Below are positions 57,412 through 64,000 of a stretch of DNA of 64,000 nucleotides, one piece after another. Below the pieces are notes generated by a model. The model saw only the letters and a list, made by a program, of their open reading frames with translations. It searched no databases and was not told where the DNA came from. The position numbers and the translations under genes are program-made. Source of the stretch: Pseudomonadota bacterium (GTDB lineage: Bacteria; Pseudomonadota; Alphaproteobacteria; Acetobacterales; Acetobacteraceae); assembly GCA_021780935.1 (NCBI GenBank), contig JAJXXT010000024.1, positions 62,001 through 126,000 of the forward strand. The letters run 5' to 3'. The stretch's first letter is position 1. Each line of letters opens with the position of its first letter.

Positions 57412-58610
57412 GCCGGCAGGCCAAGCACGCCGGCGACCTGGTTGGCCAGCGCCAGCAGCGCCGCGTCGGAGCCCGCGGCGGCCACCAGCGAGAGGCCGAC
57501 CGGCGCGCCCTCCGCGGTGCTCACTGGAATCGTGACCTCGGGCAGCCCGGCGAGGCTGGCGATCGCGGTCACGCCGATCGTCGCTTCACGTACCGACTGC
57601 TGCAGCGCCGCACTCGCGGTCAGCAGCGGCGCCGGGCTCGGGGCGGTCGGGAACACCAGCACCGCGCCGCCGTTCAGCAACGGCGCCAGACGCGCCGCGA
57701 AGCGCCGCCGGAAAGCCCGGCCGGCAACCGTCAGCGCCGGGGGCAACTTCCGGGCCGCCTCGATCCGCTCGCCCACCCCCGGGCCGAAGCGTGGGTTCAC
57801 CGAAACCACCCAGTCGCCGAGCGTTGCCCAAACCTCGGCTGCCTGCACGGCGCGGAAATGCGCATGCAATGCCGACAATCCCTCCGGCACCAGCGAGATC
57901 GAGACCGGTCGCAGTGCCGCCGCCGCCGGCGAAAGGGCGGAGGCAACCGCCGGATCGGCATTCACCCACGCCTCCTCGACGCGCAGGAACGGGCCGGATA
58001 GCGTCCCGCCTGGCTGCGGCAGCAGCGCCTCGCCGACCAGCTCCAGAAGGTCGGCGGAGCGAGCGAACCAACCGCAGGTGTCCAGGCTCGGTGCGAGGCC
58101 TCGCGCGCCGGCGAGCGAGATTGCGCCGTGCGTCGGCCGGATACCGTAAAGGCCGCAATAGCTCGCGGGGATGCGCACGGAACCGCCGGTGTCCGAACCC
58201 AGCGCGAAATCCACCTCGCCGCTCGCCACCGCGGCCGCCGAACCGGCGCTGGATCCGCCGGGGAAGCGCAGCGGTGCCGCGGGGTTGCGTGGCGTGCCAT
58301 GCCAGAGATTTTCGCCGGTCAGGCCAAATGCCAGTTCCACGGTCTTGGTCTTGCCGGCGAGCCTGGCACCGGCGGCGAGCAGGTCGGCCACCACCGGGGC
58401 GGTCGCTTCGGCTGGCGGATGCGTCCGCGCCCATTCCGGATGACCATAGCCCGTGACGAACCCCATAACATCAAATAAATCTTTGATTGCAAAGGATAGT
58501 CCGTCCAGCGTGCCACTATCCGTCGGGGCCAGGGCCGCCCGCGGACCGGGCACAAAGGCACCTCCATCCGCCTCCGGCTCTCCGCGCGCACGATCATCGT
58601 CGCTGAACAT
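57408..58610 (-). CDS. Amidase (amidase signature family)
   Basis: This 400-aa amidase has the Ser-cisSer-Lys triad: K43 in SFAIKDLFDV, the cis-Ser in FPGGSSAGSAAAV (S120 or S121) and nucleophile S144 in GSDTGGSVRIP. GLYGIRPTHG follows. It is shorter than most and lacks part of the C-terminal region, like indoleacetamide-hydrolase-type or mandelamide-hydrolase-like proteins. The ATG at 58610 has AGGAG upstream; an open frame extends to 58739, without support. It is co-translated with cbpA, an association without obvious functional reason. It is only distantly related to the amidase at 20756-22135. Confidence 0.9.
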   Translation of the reverse strand: MFSDDDRARGEPEADGGAFVPGPRAALAPTDSGTLDGLSFAIKDLFDVMGFVTGYGHPEWARTHPPAEATAPVVADLLAAGARLAGKTKTVELAFGLTGENLWHGTPRNPAAPLRFPGGSSAGSAAAVASGEVDFALGSDTGGSVRIPASYCGLYGIRPTHGAISLAGARGLAPSLDTCGWFARSADLLELVGEALLPQPGGTLSGPFLRVEEAWVNADPAVASALSPAAAALRPVSISLVPEGLSALHAHFRAVQAAEVWATLGDWVVSVNPRFGPGVGERIEAARKLPPALTVAGRAFRRRFAARLAPLLNGGAVLVFPTAPSPAPLLTASAALQQSVREATIGVTAIASLAGLPEVTIPVSTAEGAPVGLSLVAAAGSDAALLALANQVAGVLGLPA

Positions 58611-58759
58611 CGTCCACTCCTGCCGTCCCGGTCCGGTCGCCACCAGGCCCCGGACACAAGAGGCAAGCTTCGCGGGGCGCGGGATTCCGTCAAGATGAGC
58701 GGTTCCGCCCCACGCGCGCGCTTGACCGTTGTTCAGCATATTCCAGCCGCGAACCGTGC

Positions 58760-58796
58760 TATAGTCGGATTATCGAAGGCCGCCAGGGGCGGTTTT
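58760..58796 (+). terminator. Promoter -10-like site and attenuator-like hairpin before the exporter gene
   Basis: TATAGT at 58760-58765 is a good -10 match without a clear -35. Shortly after lies CCGCC-AGG-GGCGG at 58780-58792 followed by TTTT (58793-58796), a short hairpin with a U-run. It would lie in the 5' leader of the exporter mRNA and might act as an attenuator. It is weak and could be chance in G+C-rich DNA. Confidence 0.35.
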
Positions 58797-58830
58797 CGCC
58801 TCGCCTTGCCACGCGCCAAGGATCACCGTC

Positions 58831-61062
58831 TTGGATTCCATTCCGCCCCCCACCGCCGCCAACGCCTCGCCCGATCCGCGCGAAAGGCTGGAGGTCCGCC
58901 TGCTCGCGCTGATCGAGGCGGCACGGTGGTACGGCGTGGATCTTGACCGCGATGAGTTGCGCCTGCCGATGGGCGGCTCGGTGGCGCCGGCGGTGCTGGT
59001 CGAATGGGTGCGCGGCTCCGGTCTCTGGGCGCGCGCCGCCCGCTTTTCATGGAAGCACCTCGTTGCCACCCAGGCGGCTGGCCCCGTCGTCCTGCTGCTG
59101 GAGGATGGCTCGGCGGCGCTGATGGTCCGCGCCGACGCCGCGCGCAACATCGTCTGGCTCAAGAATCCCGCCGCCGCCTTCGACGATGGTGGTGTGCCGG
59201 TGGATGAGTTGCGGCTGGCGCAGCTCTGGAAGGGCGCGGTCATCCTGCTGCGCCCCGAACGCGGGGCAAACGACGACAATGCTCCGTTCAGCCTGGGCTG
59301 GGTGGCGCGCATCGTCTGGCGCGAGAACAAGACCCTTCGCGACATCTGCGTCGCCTCGGTCATCCTTTCGGTGCTGGCAATCCTGCCGCCGCTGCTGGTG
59401 ATGGTGGTGGTGGACAAGGTGGTCACCTACCAGTCCGGCTCCACCTTGCTGATGCTGACCCTGATCCTGATCGTGGCGACGATCTATGAGACTTATCTCG
59501 GCTTTGCCCGGCGTGAGCTGATCCTGGTGGTCGCCACCCGCATGGACGCGCGGATCGGCCTGCACATCTTTCGCCGCCTGCTCGGCCTGTCGATCGACTA
59601 TTTCGAAAAGAACCAGACTGGCGCCATCCTCTATAAGCTCGGCCAGTTCGCCAAAATCCGGGAGTTCCTCACCGGCAAGCTGCTTTCCACCGTGCTCGAC
59701 CTGGTCACGCTCGCGGTGTTGATCCCGTTCCTGTTCTGGCTCGACGCGCCGCTCACCTGGCTCACCATGGCCGCAGGGGCGATGATCGCGATCATCATCG
59801 TGATCTGCCTGCCGCGCGTGCGCCGCACCTTCGCCAAATGGATGCAGGCAGAGGTCGAAAAGAGCAACGTGATGGTCGAGAGCGTCGCTGGCATCCGCAC
59901 GGTGAAGTCGCTGGCGCTGGAACCGCAGCAGCGGGAGCTTTGGGACCAGCGCCTAGCCAAGGCGGCACTATGGCAGCAGGAACTGGGCCGCGCGAGCAAC
60001 ATTCCCTCGACGCTTGTCACCCCGTTCGAGGACTTCATGAACCGCGGCGTTTTGCTGGTCGGTGCCTATATCGGCATGCACGGCAATCCCGCCTCACTGG
60101 GCTCGCTGGTCGCCTTCATGATGCTCTCGGGCCGTGTCGCCGCCCCGCTGGTGAGCCTGGCGCGTCTCACCCAGGAATACGAATACGCGCGCGCCGCGGT
60201 GGGTATCGTCGCCGAGGTGCTCAACAACCGGCCGGAGGCGGTCAATCCCGGCGCCGGTGTACGCCCGCGGTTCGAGGGCGCGGTCCGTTTCCAGAACGTG
60301 GATTTTGCCTATCCCGGCGTGCGGACCAAGGCGCTGGAGGATATCTCCTTCGAGGTTCCGGCCGGCACCACGCTGGGTCTGGTCGGCCGCTCGGGCTCCG
60401 GCAAATCGACGGTCACCCGCCTGCTGCAGGGGATCAACCGGGAATACGAGGGGCAGATCAAGCTCGACGGCACGGACCTGCGCGAGATCAACCTCGCGCA
60501 TCTGCGCCGCAGCTTCGGTGTCGTGCTGCAGGAGAATTTCCTGTTCCGCGGCACCGTGCGCGAGAACATCATCGCCGGGCGGCCCGGGCTCACGCTCAAC
60601 GACGCGATCCGTGCGGCGCGCCTCGCCGGCGCCGAGGAGTTCATCGAGCGCATGCCGCTCGGCTACGAGACCTGGATCGAGGAGGGCTCGCCCAACCTCT
60701 CGGGCGGCCAGCGCCAGCGCCTTGCGATCGCGCGCGCCCTGATCCATGACCCGCGCCTGCTGATCCTCGACGAGGCGACCAGCGCGCTCGACCCGGAGAG
60801 CGAGGCGCTGGTCAACGCCAATATCCGCCGCATCGCCCATGGCCGGACCATGCTCATCGTCTCGCACCGGCTTTCCTCTCTCGTCGAGTGCGACCAGATC
60901 CTGGTGCTCGACCAAGGCAAGGTGATGGATATCGGCCCGCACAGCGCGCTGGTGGAGCGCTGCCCGGTCTATCGCCAGCTCTGGCTGCAACAGAACCGGC
61001 ACATGATGGACACCGGACGCGGGCCGCAGCCCGCCGCCCTCGTCGCGCGCAACGAAGGCTAG
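58831..61062 (+). CDS. Type I secretion ABC transporter with C39-like domain
   Basis: This 743-aa exporter is of the HlyB/LapB type. Residues about 20-140 form a C39-like domain (LLALIEAARWYGVDLDRDEL) that has no cysteine, so it binds but does not cleave the substrate. A six-helix membrane domain spans about 155-440. The nucleotide-binding domain has Walker A GRSGSGKST near 519, signature LSGGQRQRLAIARAL, and LLILDEATSALD. The start is TTG at 58831 with AAGGA about eight bases upstream. The HlyD-type adaptor follows after 3 bases. The likely cargo is the Hint protein at 53667. Confidence 0.92.
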   Translation: MDSIPPPTAANASPDPRERLEVRLLALIEAARWYGVDLDRDELRLPMGGSVAPAVLVEWVRGSGLWARAARFSWKHLVATQAAGPVVLLLEDGSAALMVRADAARNIVWLKNPAAAFDDGGVPVDELRLAQLWKGAVILLRPERGANDDNAPFSLGWVARIVWRENKTLRDICVASVILSVLAILPPLLVMVVVDKVVTYQSGSTLLMLTLILIVATIYETYLGFARRELILVVATRMDARIGLHIFRRLLGLSIDYFEKNQTGAILYKLGQFAKIREFLTGKLLSTVLDLVTLAVLIPFLFWLDAPLTWLTMAAGAMIAIIIVICLPRVRRTFAKWMQAEVEKSNVMVESVAGIRTVKSLALEPQQRELWDQRLAKAALWQQELGRASNIPSTLVTPFEDFMNRGVLLVGAYIGMHGNPASLGSLVAFMMLSGRVAAPLVSLARLTQEYEYARAAVGIVAEVLNNRPEAVNPGAGVRPRFEGAVRFQNVDFAYPGVRTKALEDISFEVPAGTTLGLVGRSGSGKSTVTRLLQGINREYEGQIKLDGTDLREINLAHLRRSFGVVLQENFLFRGTVRENIIAGRPGLTLNDAIRAARLAGAEEFIERMPLGYETWIEEGSPNLSGGQRQRLAIARALIHDPRLLILDEATSALDPESEALVNANIRRIAHGRTMLIVSHRLSSLVECDQILVLDQGKVMDIGPHSALVERCPVYRQLWLQQNRHMMDTGRGPQPAALVARNEG

Positions 61063-61065
61063 TCG

Positions 61066-62478
61066 ATGTCCGAAGCCGCGCCGCTGCCGCAGAACACCTC
61101 GCGCGCACTCGCCGCGATTGCCAGCGTCAACGACCCCGCGAGCCATGCGCTGCTGGAGTTCGAAAGCCCCTCGGCCTCGCTGATCGCCCGCCCGATCCGC
61201 GTCGGCATCCGCTACACGATCTGGTCGCTGGCGATCGTGATGATCGCGCTGCTGGTGATCGCCGGGACCGTGCCGATCGACCGTGTCGTGACCACGCATG
61301 GGCGCATCGTGCCGCGTTCGCCCAATATCGTCGTGCAACCGCTCGATACCTCGATCGTCCGTTCGATCGATGTCCGCGAGGGCGAGTTTGTCAAAAAGGG
61401 CCAGCTCCTCGCCCAGCTCGATCCGACTTTTGCCGTCGCGGACGAGGTGAGCCTGGCGGAGCGCGTGACCAGCCTCGGCGCCGAGGTGGCGCGGCTGCGC
61501 GCGGAGGCGGCGGGCAGAACCTATCTCTCGGACGGCTCGCCCTCCGGCAATCTGCAAGCCGAGATCGATGCCCAGCGTCATGCCGAATACACGTTCAAGG
61601 TCGAGACCTATAATCAGCGGATCGACAGCGCCAAGGCGAAAGTGGCACAGGCCGCGGCCGATATCACCTCCTACACACAGCGCCTCGCGGTCGCTCGGGC
61701 GATTGAGCAAAAGCGCGTCGAGCTCGAAAAACTGCAGGTCGGCAGCCAGCTCAGCACGCTCGCCGCCCAGGATAACCGCGTCGAGATGGAGCGCAGCCTC
61801 GCCGTCGCACAGACTGACGCCGCCGGCAGCGCGCGGGACCTCGCGGCGCTGCGTGCCGAGCGCGATGCTTATATCCAGCAGTTCAAGGGCGATATCTCCT
61901 CCCAGTTGCAGAGCCAGACACGCAAACTCACCCAGGCGCGTGCCGACCTCGCGAAGGCGAAGCTACGCCGCCGGCTCGTGCAACTGCGCGCCGATCGCAA
62001 CGCGCTGGTGCTGTCGATCGCCCCGGTCAGCGTCGGCTCGGTGCTGCAATCGGGCGAACAGTTCATCACCCTGGTGCCGGCGAACGCCAAGCTCGAGATC
62101 GATACCGTCCTCAGCGGTCAGGATGCCGGCTTTGTGCATGCCGGGCAGCCGGTGCGCATCAAGTTCGATTCGTTTCCGTATTTTACCTACGGCACCGCCA
62201 CCGGCGTCGTCAGGGTGGTTTCGCCCGACAGTTTCCATGCGCCCAACGTGGTCCAGGGCGTGGTCACCCGGCCGCACAACACCACCCCCTTCGGCGAGGT
62301 CTATTATCGGGTGCGGATCGACATCCGGCAGATGCATATGCGTAACCTTCCCGCGGATTTCCGGCTCGCCCCAGGCATGCCGGTGACCGCTGATGTGAAG
62401 ATCGGCAAGCGCACGATGCTGCAATACATGCTTTCCAGTGTCATCCCGGCCACGACACAGGGGATGCGCGAGCCGTGA
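61066..62478 (+). CDS. HlyD family type I secretion adaptor
   Basis: This 470-aa membrane-fusion protein links the ABC exporter to an outer-membrane TolC-type channel (not in the window). It has a single membrane helix near residues 50-69, a lipoyl-like hairpin domain (GRIVPRSPNIVVQPLDTSIV, GEFVKKGQLLAQLDP), a long alpha-helical coiled region (about 160-330) and the C-terminal RVRIDIRQMHMRNLPADFRLAPGMPVTADVKIGKRT, typical of HlyD. It starts 3 bases after the exporter stop, so both are made together. Confidence 0.93.
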   Translation: MSEAAPLPQNTSRALAAIASVNDPASHALLEFESPSASLIARPIRVGIRYTIWSLAIVMIALLVIAGTVPIDRVVTTHGRIVPRSPNIVVQPLDTSIVRSIDVREGEFVKKGQLLAQLDPTFAVADEVSLAERVTSLGAEVARLRAEAAGRTYLSDGSPSGNLQAEIDAQRHAEYTFKVETYNQRIDSAKAKVAQAAADITSYTQRLAVARAIEQKRVELEKLQVGSQLSTLAAQDNRVEMERSLAVAQTDAAGSARDLAALRAERDAYIQQFKGDISSQLQSQTRKLTQARADLAKAKLRRRLVQLRADRNALVLSIAPVSVGSVLQSGEQFITLVPANAKLEIDTVLSGQDAGFVHAGQPVRIKFDSFPYFTYGTATGVVRVVSPDSFHAPNVVQGVVTRPHNTTPFGEVYYRVRIDIRQMHMRNLPADFRLAPGMPVTADVKIGKRTMLQYMLSSVIPATTQGMREP

Positions 62479-62529
62479 GTGGCGGTGCGCGCGCCCGCCA
62501 TCAGGGCGTCGAGCGAATACGTGGCCCCG

Positions 62530-64000
62530 ATGCTTGATCGTCTCCTGCCCAAGGTCGTGCTGGGGCCGGAGGCCTCGCTGCGTCGCGCCCGCGCGCTGAT
62601 CGCGGCCGGCAAACGCGCGCTCGCCATGCCGTTGCTGGCGCGCGCCGCCGCTGCCGGGCTGCCCGAGGCGCAGTACCACCTGGCCCGCTGCTATTTCGAG
62701 GGTGCCGGCGTGCCCCAAAGCATCCCGGAGGGTTTGCGCTGGCTGGAAGGTGCCGCAGGGCGGGGCAATGTCGAGGCGCAGAACCTGCTCGCCACGCTCT
62801 ACCTCCAGGGTATCGTTCCCCAGCACGACACCGCCGTGGACCGGCTTTTCGACGCCGCCACCCCGCGGGCTGGCGGCACGGACTGGTCCCGCGCGCGCAT
62901 CTGGGCGGAGCGAGCGGCCGAAGCCGGCTCGCCGGAGGGCCAGGCCACGCTCGCCTTCATCCTCACCACGGGGCCCGAGGAGGGGCGTGATCACGACCGC
63001 GCGGCGGCGCTGTACGATGCTTCGGCCGCGTCGGGCTGGCCGCAGGGTTGCCTCGGTGCCGCGACGCTGCGCCTCGCCCGCGTGACCGCGGACCCGGCGC
63101 TTGCGGCAGCAACGGATTTTGCGGCGATCACGGCCCTTCTTACCCATGCCGCCGACGCCGGCATCGCCATGGCGAGCGCGGTGCTGAGCGACATGGCGGA
63201 GCGTGGGCATGGCGGGCCCGCCGATCCCGTGGCGGCCGTGCGCCATCTCGCCACCGCCGCCGAGCGCGGGCTGCGCTCGGCCCAGGCACGCTACGGGCGG
63301 CTGCTGATGTTGGGAAAGGATGTCGAGCAAGATGTGATCCTCGGCGAATCCCTGCTGCGCCGTGCCGCCCTGGCAGGTGACCGCGACGCCGCTGCCTACC
63401 TCGGCGACCTCTACGCGCGCGGCGGCGAGCTGCCCCCCAACCACACCGAGGCGGCGATGTGGTACCGTCGCGCGATGGAACTGGGCCATGGCGCGGCGGC
63501 ACGTGCGCTTGGCCTGTTGCACCTGACGGGGGCCGGCACCTCGCGCGACCCGCAGGAGGCGGCCCGCCTGTTCCGAGTTGCCGCCGAAGCCGGCGATCAG
63601 CACGCCGCCAGTCAGCTCACCGGCCTGATCGCCAATGCCGACGCGGGGCCGGAGGCGCATGCCATCAGCCACGCCTGGTTTGCCGATGCGGCTGCGAAGG
63701 GCGACCTCATTGCCGCGTTCAACCTCGGCATCTGCCTCGCCGACGGCATCGGCGCCGAACGCGACGACGTTGCCGCCGTCGCCTGGCTGCGCCGCGCCGC
63801 GGACGGCATCATCAACGCCCAGTTCCGCTACGGCCTGATGGTCCTCGCTGGGCGTGGCGTGGCGGCAGACCCGGTGGAGGCCCGCGCCTGGATTGCGCGG
63901 GCGGCCGCCGCCGGCATGACCGAGGCCATGCTTGTGCTCGCCGATCTCCTGGTTGCCGGCACCGGCGGTCCGCGCGACCACGCGCAGGCGCTCGCTCTTT
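62530..64000 (+). CDS. SEL1-repeat protein (3' end outside window)
   Basis: The frame stays open to the end of the window, at least 490 residues. It shows many SEL1/TPR-like repeats of about 36 residues, for example EAQYHLARCYFEGAGVPQS, AQARYGRLLMLGKDVEQD, AAARALGLLHLTGAGTSRD and AAFNLGICLADGIGAERDD. The start is ATG 62530 or, just after the HlyD stop, GTG 62479, both in frame. SEL1 proteins act as scaffolds. Close linkage suggests a part in the same secretion system. No signal peptide is seen from either start. Confidence 0.8.
   Translation, partial: MLDRLLPKVVLGPEASLRRARALIAAGKRALAMPLLARAAAAGLPEAQYHLARCYFEGAGVPQSIPEGLRWLEGAAGRGNVEAQNLLATLYLQGIVPQHDTAVDRLFDAATPRAGGTDWSRARIWAERAAEAGSPEGQATLAFILTTGPEEGRDHDRAAALYDASAASGWPQGCLGAATLRLARVTADPALAAATDFAAITALLTHAADAGIAMASAVLSDMAERGHGGPADPVAAVRHLATAAERGLRSAQARYGRLLMLGKDVEQDVILGESLLRRAALAGDRDAAAYLGDLYARGGELPPNHTEAAMWYRRAMELGHGAAARALGLLHLTGAGTSRDPQEAARLFRVAAEAGDQHAASQLTGLIANADAGPEAHAISHAWFADAAAKGDLIAAFNLGICLADGIGAERDDVAAVAWLRRAADGIINAQFRYGLMVLAGRGVAADPVEARAWIARAAAAGMTEAMLVLADLLVAGTGGPRDHAQALAL

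Overview
The window is about 69-70% G+C and densely packed. Many neighbouring genes overlap at ATGA, GTGA or TGATG junctions. Gene content and gene order (yqeY-dnaG-rpoD, a DUF1285/CoA-pyrophosphatase/DUF6111/cca cluster, a Hint-domain secreted protein, a fused HTH-CarA) suggest an alphaproteobacterium of the family Acetobacteraceae. The genus cannot be read from the sequence. It looks like chromosomal DNA: no insertion sequence, prophage, CRISPR array, rRNA or tRNA was seen.

Region 1 (1-6828) holds the end of an MFS transporter, an isopropylmalate-dehydrogenase-like enzyme, alanine dehydrogenase and a cytochrome b561. These are followed by a reverse-strand cluster of DUF1285, Nudix CoA pyrophosphatase, a small DUF6111-like membrane protein and CCA tRNA nucleotidyltransferase. 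Region 2 (7050-15878) is a forward MoxR/DUF58/DUF4159/VWA operon, an envelope-associated set in alphaproteobacteria, followed by TspO, an ankyrin protein and a creatininase-family enzyme.

Region 3 (15928-30185) is a long reverse-strand run. carA-carB leads it, then greA, a threonine-dehydratase-like gene and a glycosyltransferase. After these comes a catabolic-looking set: an AtzG-like small subunit with an amidase, a class V aminotransferase-fold enzyme, a TauD-type dioxygenase, a cyclase-family hydrolase and an FAD oxidoreductase. CarA carries an extra N-terminal helix-turn-helix, and a palindrome lies just upstream of it. Divergent from carA is yqeY-dnaG-rpoD, the replication/transcription initiation operon, followed by an acetyltransferase and an M14-like deacylase (to 36174). 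A second isopropylmalate/tartrate dehydrogenase-like gene and a CoA-transferase plus enoyl-CoA-hydratase-fold pair follow.

Region 4 (39360-53140) is a vitamin B12 locus. A cobalamin riboswitch precedes a BtuB-like receptor. Facing it is a reverse-strand operon encoding a retropepsin-like lipoprotein, a CDF metal transporter, BtuF, BtuC, BtuD, TonB and a PduO-type adenosyltransferase. Further along lies cobalamin-dependent methionine synthase metH, led by an ArsR-methyltransferase regulator of the SahR type. The promoter of the regulator sits inside a long nested palindrome and may give a leaderless mRNA. A decayed alpha/beta hydrolase lies between btuB and the transport operon.

Region 5 (53411-64000) appears to be a type I secretion locus. 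It has a beta-helix-repeat protein ending in a Hint domain, an ABC exporter with a cysteine-free C39-like domain, an HlyD adaptor and the start of a SEL1-repeat protein. A reverse-strand amidase-cbpA-cbpM cluster lies between substrate and exporter. Most product names rest on protein motifs read by eye. Starts were chosen from ribosome binding sites, overlaps and usual family length.
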